This document shows positions 54,119-62,635 of a stretch of DNA of 64,000 nt, piece by piece. The number at the start of each line of letters is the position of its first letter. Positions within the stretch are counted from its first letter, which is position 1. The notes under the pieces are model-generated. The model ran no database searches. It was not told the DNA's origin and worked only from the letters and a program-made list of their open reading frames with translations. The position numbers and the translations under genes are program-made. The stretch is from Schlesneria sphaerica (GTDB lineage Bacteria > Planctomycetota > Planctomycetia > Planctomycetales > Planctomycetaceae): positions 1,550,001-1,614,000 of the forward strand of contig NZ_CP172346.1 of NCBI RefSeq assembly GCF_044336245.1, given 5' to 3'.

Positions 54119-55087
54119 ATGCATCAGTTCTGTAAGCGTCGTCTTTTCGTCTGGTGTCTGCTTGCGATCACGGGACCGTGGTCGGTAGCACAGGCCGAGG
54201 ATCGCGCGAAAGCGCAGAACGACGCCGCTTCTGTCGGCGGAAAAGAAGCGGTGACTATCGAGCAGACCGACGACGGACTGGCCGTCAAAATCAAGGGGGA
54301 AGAGTTCACCGTCTTTCATCACGGCGCCACACTCCCTAAGCCTTACTTCTGGCCTGTACGTGGTCCCGGTGGCGCCATTCTCACCCGTCCCAACGACCCA
54401 AACGAAAAAGAGCATCCTCACCACCGCGGGATCTGGCTGTCCGTCGACGAAGTCAATCACGTCCGTTTCTGGGCGGAAAAAGGTCGCATCGTCACGACCG
54501 ATGTGAAGTCGAAGTCGGGAAATCCCGGAACGATCGAGATGACAAATGAGTGGATCGGCTTGGACGGGACCCCCGCACTGATCGAAAAAACGATCGTCTC
54601 CATCTATCCGGAACGGCTCATCACGTATGACACGACGCTCGCCCCGCCGGTTGGAAAACTCGCCCGCTTCGACGATACGAAGGAAGGTTTCTTCGGTTTT
54701 CGGGTTGCTCAATCGATGCGAGAAAAAGAAGGGGGAATCGTCACCAACTCGGACGGCAAGAAGACGACCGCAGAATGCTGGGGACAGCCAGCCAAATGGG
54801 TCGACTATACTGGCGTGGTCGATGCAAAAACTTATGGCGTCGCCCTGATGGACCATCCCGGCAACTTTCGTCCATCGCGATACCACGTCCGAGATTACGG
54901 TCTGTTTTCCATGAGTCCCTTTGGCGAGGGGGCCTACCAGAATGACGAATCCAAATCCCAGCCCGTCATTCTCGACGCCGACACCCCTTCCCTGCGGTTC
55001 CGGTTCGGTGCCTACATCCACGCCGGTAACGCAACCGAAGGCAAAGTCGCCGAAGCCTACAAACAGTTCATTGAGGTGACGAAGTAA
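54119..55087 (+). CDS. Exported DUF6807 (PmoA-like) protein
   Basis: A 322-residue protein with a signal peptide (LFVWCLLAITGPWSVAQA) and the DUF6807 beta-sandwich, in which the EHPHHRGIWLSVDEVNHVRF histidine motif and DHPGNFRPSRYHVRDYGLFS are hallmarks. Such proteins are abundant in Planctomycetes and sometimes labelled PmoA-like, but no oxygenase role is supported; a carbohydrate-related role is more likely. The ATG at 54119 follows GTGGAG with seven-base spacing and begins the signal; the ATG at 54086 is not supported. It is followed by an SDR gene 219 bases on. Confidence 0.87.
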   Translation: MHQFCKRRLFVWCLLAITGPWSVAQAEDRAKAQNDAASVGGKEAVTIEQTDDGLAVKIKGEEFTVFHHGATLPKPYFWPVRGPGGAILTRPNDPNEKEHPHHRGIWLSVDEVNHVRFWAEKGRIVTTDVKSKSGNPGTIEMTNEWIGLDGTPALIEKTIVSIYPERLITYDTTLAPPVGKLARFDDTKEGFFGFRVAQSMREKEGGIVTNSDGKKTTAECWGQPAKWVDYTGVVDAKTYGVALMDHPGNFRPSRYHVRDYGLFSMSPFGEGAYQNDESKSQPVILDADTPSLRFRFGAYIHAGNATEGKVAEAYKQFIEVTK

Positions 55088-55306
55088 TCGCACAACGATT
55101 TGGGGGCATGACCTGGAGACGCAGTTCAGTCCGGAGCACCGGCAGAGAGCGACTCCGAGACAAAACTTCCTGGGAGCGGCGACGGGCCGGAGATTGTCAG
55201 ACGAGGTTTCACGTATTCGTCCCGCTTCTGCCCGTGAACCCTTTTCACCTGATTCAGTTCCTCGACAACGAGATACGAACCTGGTCAGTCATTTGATTGA
55301 TGAACC

Positions 55307-56071
55307 ATGAAGCTGGCAGGTAAAACCGTTCTGATTACCGGGGGGCGACGCATCGGAGCCGCGCTGGCTCGCCTGCTCGCTGAACGGGGTGCCAACATTG
55401 CCTTGAGCTATCACTCCAGCGCTGCAGTGATCCAGGAAGTCGTCGAGGATTGTCGGCAAGCAGGTGTGCAGGCCGAGGCCAATTCCGCTGATCTTCGGCA
55501 CTGCGAGCAAGCCGAAGCGCTGGTCGCGCAAACCGTCGCCCGGTTTGGCTCACTCGACGTTCTGATCAACCTGACCAGCATCTACACGCGAACCCCCTTC
55601 GCCAATTTACAACCCGGCGACTACGAAGAAGCCATCGCCTCGAATCTTTCGGCCCCCTACTTCACGGCCCTTTCCGCGGCTCGAGCAATGCAGCAACAGC
55701 CGACGGTCGACGGACTGCAAGGGAAGATCATCCACTTCACCGACTGGGCTGTGGACCGGCCCTACCGTGACTTCCTTCCCTACCTGATCGCCAAAGGAGG
55801 CCTGGTCACACTGACCAGGGCATTGGCTGTCGAGCTCGCACCGACCATCACCGTGAATGCCATCGCACCGGGGACTGTAGAGCCCCCTCCGCACGTCTCA
55901 GCAGAGCGGCTTGAACAGATTCGGAGCACTTCGGCGCTGGGAAAAATCGGCTCTGCCGATGACGTGAATCGTCTGGTCCTGTACCTGCTGGAGGGGACCG
56001 ACTTCGTGACCGGCGAGGTATACCGAGTCGACGGTGGCCGCTTCCTGGGATCATCAACGGGTGAAGCATGA
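55307..56071 (+). CDS. Short-chain dehydrogenase/reductase
   Basis: A 254-residue SDR. The cofactor loop is TGGRRIGAALA, with an RR pair suggesting NADPH; the active-site pattern includes the YxxxK motif in YLIAKGGLV, and the closing segment is VTGEVYRVDGG. The usual NNAS is replaced by NLTS, seen in some pteridine reductase-like SDRs, which also have a TGG/RRIG pattern. A pteridine or FolM-like reductase role is possible but not established. It lies 131 bases upstream of the aminotransferase gene in the same direction. Confidence 0.87.
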   Translation: MKLAGKTVLITGGRRIGAALARLLAERGANIALSYHSSAAVIQEVVEDCRQAGVQAEANSADLRHCEQAEALVAQTVARFGSLDVLINLTSIYTRTPFANLQPGDYEEAIASNLSAPYFTALSAARAMQQQPTVDGLQGKIIHFTDWAVDRPYRDFLPYLIAKGGLVTLTRALAVELAPTITVNAIAPGTVEPPPHVSAERLEQIRSTSALGKIGSADDVNRLVLYLLEGTDFVTGEVYRVDGGRFLGSSTGEA

Positions 56072-56202
56072 TCACCCCTGGCAGTCTTTCCGGCGAACAC
56101 GAACCACAGTCGACGGACGTTCGATCGCCTTCTCTGGGTAGCCTGCAGGCGTCAATCACTGACAAGTTAGCGCAGATCATATACAGACAAGGTTGAGGTG
56201 AC

Positions 56203-57564
56203 ATGGCGACGAATCATCTGACTGTTGAAGCGGCTTACCGAGATAAATTCCCTCAATCTGCCTCGCTCTACGAGAGGGGCAAGACGGTATTCCCCAGCGG
56301 GATCACCCACGATGCCCGGTACCTGTTACCGTTTCCCGTGTTCGTGAAAGAAGCGCATGGGTCACGTAAGACTTCCGTCGAGGGTCATTCGATCATCGAC
56401 TACTGGGTGGGACACGGAGCCCTGTTGCTGGGCCACGGTCGCCGCGAAGTCGTGGAAGCCGTCCAGCAGCAAATGGCCCGCGGGACACACTTCTCCGCCA
56501 ACCACGAACTCGAAATCGAGTGGGGCGAACGTGTGAAGCGACTCGTCCCATCCGCCGAGCGGGTCCGCTTCACCAGCAGTGGAACTGAAGCAACCCTCAT
56601 GGCGGTCCGGGTCGCACGACTGGTGACGAATCGGACCAAGGTGGTGAAACTGATTGGCCACTTTCACGGTTGGCACGACCAACTGGTGCTGGCGGCTTAC
56701 GCACCCTACACGCCTGATGACTGGTCAATGCCCGGCGTGAGTCCCGGTGTTGTCAGTGATCTGGTTGCAGTTCCCCCCAACGACCTGAAGGCGATCGAAC
56801 AGGCATTTCAGGAACACCGGCCGGCCTGCTGCATCCTGGAACCGACAGGGGGACACTGGGGACTGGTCCCCGTGCAAGGCGAGTATCTCCGTGGACTGCG
56901 CGAACTGTGCACGAGGTACGACGTCTTGCTGATTTTCGACGAAGTCATCTCGGGATTCCGTGTGCATCCGGGTGGAGCCCAAGGCCACTACGGGATTACG
57001 CCCGATATGACGACGATGGCCAAAATTCTGGCCGGTGGCTTGCCCGGTGGAGCCCTCGCTGGACGACGCGACTTGCTGGAGGCGATTGAGTTCGGCAACC
57101 AGTATGGCAAAAAGATGAAGCACCCTGGCACGTTCAACGGAAACCCACTATCCGCTGCGGCCGGTTGCGCGGCCCTTGATCTCCTCGCCGACGGCGTTGC
57201 GTGTCAACAGGCAAACAGACTGACCGGGAAACTCCGTCAGCAACTCAATGCACTGTTCGTCCGAAAATCAGTCCCCTGGATCGCATACGGCGAGTTCTCG
57301 ATGTGCCACATCCTGCCAGGGTACACAGGCCACAATCCGGTCAGCGCAGACTTCATTCCATGCGACGGAGACTATCGGAAGCTTGACCGGGAACAACCGG
57401 CTGCTCTGAAATTCGCCTTCCGATCGGCTCTGCTGACGTGTGGTGTTGACTGGTTCGGCTGGAGCGGCATGACTTCGTCAGCCCACACGGAAGACGATCT
57501 GGAGGAGACCGTCGCTGCATTCGATCGGATGCTGAGCATGCTCCAGGCGGATGGCCTGATCTGA
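56203..57564 (+). CDS. Class III aminotransferase, glutamate-1-semialdehyde aminomutase-like
   Basis: A 453-residue PLP enzyme. The PLP-binding lysine is in MTTMAKILAGGLPGGALAG; LLIFDEVISGFR binds the cofactor ring; RFTSSGTEATLMAVRVAR holds the phosphate; and FNGNPLSAAAGCAALD completes the active site. The pattern is closest to GSA aminomutase-type enzymes, but the lack of other tetrapyrrole genes here and the planctomycete context make an uncharacterised transaminase likely. The start follows GAGGTG. A strong hairpin begins at the base after the stop codon. Confidence 0.9.
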   Translation: MATNHLTVEAAYRDKFPQSASLYERGKTVFPSGITHDARYLLPFPVFVKEAHGSRKTSVEGHSIIDYWVGHGALLLGHGRREVVEAVQQQMARGTHFSANHELEIEWGERVKRLVPSAERVRFTSSGTEATLMAVRVARLVTNRTKVVKLIGHFHGWHDQLVLAAYAPYTPDDWSMPGVSPGVVSDLVAVPPNDLKAIEQAFQEHRPACCILEPTGGHWGLVPVQGEYLRGLRELCTRYDVLLIFDEVISGFRVHPGGAQGHYGITPDMTTMAKILAGGLPGGALAGRRDLLEAIEFGNQYGKKMKHPGTFNGNPLSAAAGCAALDLLADGVACQQANRLTGKLRQQLNALFVRKSVPWIAYGEFSMCHILPGYTGHNPVSADFIPCDGDYRKLDREQPAALKFAFRSALLTCGVDWFGWSGMTSSAHTEDDLEETVAAFDRMLSMLQADGLI

Positions 57565-57588
57565 GTTCGCCTCAGCCAGGAGGTGAAC
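57565..57588 (+). terminator. Hairpin immediately after the aminotransferase stop
   Basis: Nine paired bases (GTTCGCCTC with GAGGTGAAC, one G-U pair) close on a six-base loop directly after the stop codon. No T-run follows. Confidence 0.4.
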
Positions 57589-57752
57589 TGCGATTGCTGA
57601 GACGCTGATTGAGAATGAGGTCGATTCGGGAATTTTCTGCTCCTGAATCGACTTCATCGACAACTCACGCACTCCGTATCACCAGCGAACGGAGAGAATG
57701 CGGACTCGCACTACAGATTCGAAGCGGAAAGCAGTGAATCTGTCTGCTGCCG

Positions 57753-58736
57753 TCAGATTCCGTAGAATTTGGCCGCGTTATCGTGGAACAGCTTCTTCTG
57801 AAAGACAAGAGGTCGGTCTTTAACGATCTGCTTGAGAGCATTAAGCCACTGAGCGAATGAGGCTCGCAAGGTACAGACCGGCCAGTCACCTGCAAAAATC
57901 ACCCGATCTTCGCCAAAGGCGTCGAGCGTGTCATTGACGTTCTGCGCCAGATCATCGGGTTTCCAGTCCTTATTGGCCGTCACGATAATCCCGGAAACCT
58001 TGCAGATCACGTTCGGCAGCTGAGCCAGCTCCTTCATCCCGCGTTCCCATTTCGCTCGTAGAGCCGCGTCGGTCGACGTGACGCTCATGTTCCCGCAATG
58101 ATCGAGGATGAAACGGGTCTTCGGACATTGCCGCACAAGCTTTGCCGCGTCGACGACCTCTCCCGCGCGAACACACAGGTCAAAGCTTTTGCCCATGTCG
58201 CCCAGTAACTGAATACTTTTGACGAATTCGGGCGTCAGGCAGTATCCCGGAGGTGTCGAATCACCGTGCAGCACCTGGCGAATCCCTTTGATGTACTTGT
58301 TATCCGCAAAGCGGGACACGTACTTTTCAAAGCCCGGACTTCCTGGTCGTCCCGAGATCACGGCCGCCGCCATGGGATTGTCGTTCTGCTGACACAGGTG
58401 CGTGACATAGTCCGCCTCGGCGTCCTGCTGGTCGACTTTGACATCAACCTCCATGTAGACAGTCTTGACGACATTCAGCCCTTTGGTTGCTTCCAGATAA
58501 TCCGACATCAGAAAACTGCGCTCGATGGGCCCCGTCTCTCCTCCCTGATGCCACGGCAGCGTGAACTTGCTGAGATCCCACAGGTGCTGATGAGTATCGA
58601 TGACGGGAAGCTGATCGGGCATGGACTTATCCTGAGCGGAAGAAAGATTCTGAAGAGCAGTCGAGAATGAACCTATCGCCGCGGTCGCAGCAACGGAAGC
58701 CGCCAGAAAGTCTCTTCGAGATTGCGGTTCGTACAC
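57753..58736 (-). CDS. Amidohydrolase 2 family protein (lactonase-like)
   Basis: A 327-residue protein. A twin-arginine signal (SRRDFLAASVAATAAIGSF) indicates export. The amidohydrolase_2 barrel follows, with metal motif VIDTHQHLWD, FILDHCGN and the closing FAGDWPVCTLRASFAQW. This group (COG3618) includes L-fuconolactonase and dicarboxylate lactonases, so a sugar-lactone hydrolase is plausible. The GTG at 58736 is six bases after GGAG and lies just before the signal. A longer open frame extends to 58985 through a repeat region and is not believed. Confidence 0.86.
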   Translation of the reverse strand: MYEPQSRRDFLAASVAATAAIGSFSTALQNLSSAQDKSMPDQLPVIDTHQHLWDLSKFTLPWHQGGETGPIERSFLMSDYLEATKGLNVVKTVYMEVDVKVDQQDAEADYVTHLCQQNDNPMAAAVISGRPGSPGFEKYVSRFADNKYIKGIRQVLHGDSTPPGYCLTPEFVKSIQLLGDMGKSFDLCVRAGEVVDAAKLVRQCPKTRFILDHCGNMSVTSTDAALRAKWERGMKELAQLPNVICKVSGIIVTANKDWKPDDLAQNVNDTLDAFGEDRVIFAGDWPVCTLRASFAQWLNALKQIVKDRPLVFQKKLFHDNAAKFYGI

Positions 58737-58896
58737 GATGTTCTCCGATGCCAGGGATGTAGAAATGGATCCGCGAGGTTCATCATGAAAACAAACGGAG
58801 TTCCATTTGTCACGCAGGCAGCCCGCAATGATACCCCCGCGACAAATCCCTGAACGCAACAGCAGGCTGTGGACAGGCCAGGGAAGAACACCTCTG

Positions 58897-58938
58897 CCCG
58901 CGCAGCAGGAACCCCGCGCAGCAGGAACCCCGCGCAGC
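58897..58938. repeat. Short tandem repeat of 16-base units
   Basis: The unit CCCGCGCAGCAGGAAC occurs at 58897-58912 and 58913-58928, and a third copy is partial at 58929-58938. It lies between the Gfo/Idh gene and the amidohydrolase start, so it is in the leader of the latter. No protein or mobile-element role is visible. Confidence 0.75.
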
Positions 58939-59004
58939 GGTCGCAACGAAACCTGCTCGACCAGATGTCGCTCTCGGGCACGCAACGGTCACGGCACGCA
59001 GCCG

Positions 59005-60063
59005 TCAGGCCAACGGGAGATCGACGGGAGTCGAAGTCGTCGCGCTGCGGTCCACCGCTTCTGAAAATTCCATGTACTTCAGACCATCGGGGAAGGTCGT
59101 CCGTTGAACGGCTTCGCTACCCCGAATCGCTCCGATGAATTCCGCTTCGACGCGCCATTCTCCCAGCCGTTCGGCGGGGATCGTAATTTCACGCAGTCCC
59201 TCTTGTCCGACGCGACCCGCGTAGAGAGTTTCCTTTTCACCGAAAACGACCTTGATCGTCCCGGCAGTTCCATAGAGATGAATCTGTTTTCCCATCCCGT
59301 GAACATCGACGCCGCTGAAGTGATAGAGGCCGCGAGCACGATTGGGAAGCTGCGTCAGAATCTGGACGCTATCGGGAACCGTCACCTGGCGGTTTCCGGG
59401 CCCGACAGGGTTCGGGCGGACAGGCTCAAAGGTTTGACTTTGAGCGAAGACGCGAGTCGCTTGCGGAACCCAGCGCAGCAGCGTCTCCTGAAGGATCCCC
59501 AAGGTCAGCACGTTCACCCCGCTGATGTCTCGGTCCTGTCGCCAATGCAGAAACTGTGAGTAGTCGTAGAACTGGTCGTCGGCCCCGAAGACCATGACTT
59601 CTCGAAGGTCGCCAATGTAGCCGTCGTGCAGCAACTGTCGAACCTCGCGGTCAACGACCAATCCCATGGGACTGGGGACCAGCATGGCAACGCGATCGGG
59701 ATGGGCGTCGGCTGTGGCTTTCATTTGCCGGGCTTCCGCCAGATTGCGAGCCATCCGCGCTTCACAAAGGACATGCTTGCCAGCCTTCAGTGCTGCGCAG
59801 GTGACCTCACAGTGCAGGTTGGGCCATGTCCCGATCACAACCGCATCGATGGCGGGATCGTTCACTAATGCCTTCCAGTCGGGGTAGACCTTGGGAATCT
59901 GGAACTCACTGGCCACTCGCGCTGACGATTCCGCAGAGCTGTTGACGACGCCTGTGATCTGGACGCCGGGAATGGCTTTCAAACCCGGAATATGCCTGCG
60001 GCGGGTGTTGTCACCCGCTCCCACGATCCCGACCCGTAGAGGTGAAGCGTTATTGGAACTCAT
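59005..60063 (-). CDS. Gfo/Idh/MocA family oxidoreductase
   Basis: A 352-residue oxidoreductase. The N-terminal Rossmann motif is VGIVGAGDNTRRRHIPGL, and the TWPNLHCEVTCAALKAGKHV segment is typical of the family. The usual EKP motif (lysine) is replaced by CEARMA, so a different catalytic or structural residue is used; this variant occurs in a known subset. Such enzymes oxidise or reduce sugars and cyclitols with NAD(P). It is leftward and precedes the amidohydrolase by 268 bases. A joint role in sugar-acid or lactone breakdown is an inference. Confidence 0.85.
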   Translation of the reverse strand: MSSNNASPLRVGIVGAGDNTRRRHIPGLKAIPGVQITGVVNSSAESSARVASEFQIPKVYPDWKALVNDPAIDAVVIGTWPNLHCEVTCAALKAGKHVLCEARMARNLAEARQMKATADAHPDRVAMLVPSPMGLVVDREVRQLLHDGYIGDLREVMVFGADDQFYDYSQFLHWRQDRDISGVNVLTLGILQETLLRWVPQATRVFAQSQTFEPVRPNPVGPGNRQVTVPDSVQILTQLPNRARGLYHFSGVDVHGMGKQIHLYGTAGTIKVVFGEKETLYAGRVGQEGLREITIPAERLGEWRVEAEFIGAIRGSEAVQRTTFPDGLKYMEFSEAVDRSATTSTPVDLPLA

Positions 60064-60168
60064 GCGAAACTATGCCTTTGCGAGAAGATCGACCGGAGCC
60101 AGCGATTTTCCGCTCCTCCGAAGTCACAAGATTGCGGCGAAGATCCTATCTGCCGCGAAAGTCCTTTG

Positions 60169-61545
60169 CTATCGGGCGAGCGTACTTTCTCCCCCCTCCG
60201 TCCGAAAACCGGGGTGACTTCCCGGCTGGGAATGCCCCGCTTCTCCCCTCAGAATCGACAAGACACGCGATCTCACCAGATTCAGGTGTAAGCGCAGGTT
60301 GTAGTACTCTTCCATATAACTCAACGGAACCCCAATCCGTGCGATCTGCTGTTCCAGTCGATGCAGGTGCTCCAATGACGAGTCCGCTTCCTCGATTGTC
60401 ATTCCATCTATCGATCGCAGGTCGATCCGCCGAAGTTCGGCATACCACAGATAGATCTTCCGGCGTGTCTGCCAGCGGACCAGCGGCGGTGCAACCCTCA
60501 TCAGCGGCATGAGCAGCATGATCAGCGGAATGATCATAATTTTCAGCCGGTCCAGCATCGACGCCAGCCAGAATGGCATGAACCGCTGCAGTACGGGTGG
60601 CCCTGATCGGAAGTACCGTTCCGCTTCAGGATTCAGCGGCAGGTCGGTCAACTTTGGCGATGGAAACTCACCCACGTTCGAGAGCAGGTCCCCTTGCTGA
60701 TGCACCTTCGTCGCCACCTTGAGCAGCAATGAGACCAGTGCCGGATGCAACGAGCGGTGGGCGACCAGCGTCGCCGCCGGCGCAATCAGGACGATCTGGT
60801 GTGAAGGAATGTTCTGCTGCAAATCCAGCAGACCTTCGTCGATTTTCACCGCAGACAAGAACCGGAACTGTCTTTCATACGCTTCGGCATGAGTCAGCTC
60901 AGCCAGATGAATCTCTGGATCTCGCAGCAGTTTTCGAACGTATTTTGCGTCGACACCCGCCACGAAAAAGGCGACATCGATCTCACCCCGCTCCAGAGCT
61001 TCGGCTGCCAAATTCCCCGCCAGCGCACTGAATTCATCATCCTTTTCGCCCAGACCATTCGCTTTGAGTAACTGCAACGCGATTCCGCGCGTCCCGCTCC
61101 CTTCTGGCCCGATTGCGATCCGCTGCTGCTTCAACTGCGTCAGCCGATCGATTCCCTTGCTTCCGCGGTAGAAGATCCACAGGGGTTCACGATACAGACT
61201 CGCAAGAGCTTCCAGCGAATCACACTGTTCGGAATTGGCGATGCCGGTCTGGACGAACGCGACACGGACGTCGGAATCGTCATCCATGAGCAGTTTCAGG
61301 TTCTCGACCGAGCCCTGCGTCGAACGAACTTCGAGAGTGATTCCCTCACTCTTCAGCAAGTTCGCATAGAGCTGCGCGAAGCGATAATACGCACCATCCT
61401 TGCCCCCCGTTGCAATCACAATCCGGCGGGGGGGTGGTGCTTCGACGAACAGGACGTAAGTCCCCACCAGCCCCGCCGTGCAGAGAGAAATCACCGCTAA
61501 CCAGATCGAGAAGGGTGAGCGATTCCTTGCAACGTTCCTTGTCAC
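60169..61545 (-). CDS. Membrane-anchored TAXI family solute-binding protein
   Basis: A 458-residue protein. An N-terminal membrane anchor (about residues 13-34) is followed by a TAXI (TRAP-associated) periplasmic binding domain: RIVIATGGKDGAYYRFAQLY, VRSTQGSVENLKLL and IAIGPEGSGTRGIALQLL. A second hydrophobic stretch at about 328-352 and a cytosolic C-terminus of 100 residues with a predicted coiled coil (EADSSLEHLHRLEQQIAR) follow. No TRAP membrane subunits are adjacent. It may be a sensor or an orphan binding protein. The GTG start is five bases past GGGAG. Confidence 0.82.
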   Translation of the reverse strand: MTRNVARNRSPFSIWLAVISLCTAGLVGTYVLFVEAPPPRRIVIATGGKDGAYYRFAQLYANLLKSEGITLEVRSTQGSVENLKLLMDDDSDVRVAFVQTGIANSEQCDSLEALASLYREPLWIFYRGSKGIDRLTQLKQQRIAIGPEGSGTRGIALQLLKANGLGEKDDEFSALAGNLAAEALERGEIDVAFFVAGVDAKYVRKLLRDPEIHLAELTHAEAYERQFRFLSAVKIDEGLLDLQQNIPSHQIVLIAPAATLVAHRSLHPALVSLLLKVATKVHQQGDLLSNVGEFPSPKLTDLPLNPEAERYFRSGPPVLQRFMPFWLASMLDRLKIMIIPLIMLLMPLMRVAPPLVRWQTRRKIYLWYAELRRIDLRSIDGMTIEEADSSLEHLHRLEQQIARIGVPLSYMEEYYNLRLHLNLVRSRVLSILRGEAGHSQPGSHPGFRTEGGESTLAR

Positions 61546-61607
61546 GTTGGCTCCCAGCTAACTTCCATCATCTCAAACTCACCCGCGACTTCTGCCCGGG
61601 CAGGAAT

Positions 61608-62339
61608 TCATTCTCCACGAAGCCGTTTGCCCAATGCGTTGATCGCGTCTCCACAGGCCTTGCGGGCGACGTTGAATTCCGCCACGGACACCTTCTCACT
61701 CTTGAGATAGTCGAGAACGATGGCTTCGGCCCGGGCAATCTCCTGGCAGACTTCGGGGACTTCCGACGCAATTTCGGCGGGAATCGTCGTGACCCCGTTC
61801 AGATCGCCATGCAGCAGGTCCCCTGGGTAAATGACCATTCCCCCCACTGTGACGGGTCCATTAATGGAGACAATATGACAGTATCCATGCGCGGCGCAGG
61901 CCCCGTTCGTGAAGGTTGGAAAGCCGAGTGCTTCGACCTGTGCCAGATCGCGCCCGGTCCCCGAGGTAATCAGCCCCTGAGCGCCAAATCGCTTGTAGGT
62001 CGAGCACATCACCTCACCAAACGTGGCTGACGCAGAGGGTTCGTCAAGATCTTGAAAGACGATCACAGGGGGACCGGGTAATGTGGCAAAGGCGTCCAGT
62101 TGAGCACCGATGCTTCCGTAGGCATCACCCCCGCGCGGGGGTGCCATACTGCGGAAGGTGGACGTCAACGCGTATCCCACCATCGGAGGGAAGCTCGGGA
62201 AACAGGCCTTGATCGACGAATTCATGTAACCCGTATTTCGTGGTCGCAGGTTCCATAACTCGACGGCGTTGCAGATTGTCGGTGAATCGAACTTTCGAAG
62301 CTCATCCAGCTGTGCTGCTGTCAATCCCTGGGCGGACAT
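61608..62339 (-). CDS. RraA-like protein (aldolase/decarboxylase family)
   Basis: A 243-residue protein of the RraA/HMG aldolase family. Conserved features are DSPTICNAVE at the start, the substrate loop TSGTGRDLAQVEALGFPTF and the metal/acid motif GDLLHGDLNGVTTIP. Members include 4-hydroxy-4-methyl-2-oxoglutarate aldolase and the RNase E regulator RraA; in this setting a 2-keto-acid aldolase or decarboxylase role is more likely than RNase control. An AAAGGGG site precedes the ATG. It lies upstream of the TAXI gene with a 62-base gap, probably in one transcript. Confidence 0.86.
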   Translation of the reverse strand: MSAQGLTAAQLDELRKFDSPTICNAVELWNLRPRNTGYMNSSIKACFPSFPPMVGYALTSTFRSMAPPRGGDAYGSIGAQLDAFATLPGPPVIVFQDLDEPSASATFGEVMCSTYKRFGAQGLITSGTGRDLAQVEALGFPTFTNGACAAHGYCHIVSINGPVTVGGMVIYPGDLLHGDLNGVTTIPAEIASEVPEVCQEIARAEAIVLDYLKSEKVSVAEFNVARKACGDAINALGKRLRGE

Positions 62340-62635
62340 CAGGCCCCTTTCCGTGTCTCATGACTGCGATTCGAGGAGATCGTTAACCGTTCGGCCGAAT
62401 CCTCCAGTTTGGACACGGCCACCGCATGGTAACGCAAACGGGACTGTTTTGAGAGTTTGCGCCGGGCGAATTCTGATCGTCAGGCGGCCCACTGCAGCAC
62501 TGACCTGCCGTGCAATTGACGCACGCATCACAATTGCCCGATACTCCAAAAGGCGATGGCCCGACGAGGATGCGAGTCCGACGTGCGTGGTGAACTTGAG
62601 AATTTTATGGTGCCCGATCGGCTGAGGAGCGTTGG

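Noticed and set aside
54116..55093. 325-codon antisense frame covering the DUF6807 gene
   Set aside because: The plus-strand frame has a signal peptide and DUF6807 motifs; the antisense frame has none.
58737..58985. Upstream extension of the amidohydrolase frame
   Set aside because: It runs through a tandem repeat and gives a Cys/Arg-rich, unlikely sequence; GTG 58736 has a correctly spaced GGAG and starts the Tat signal.
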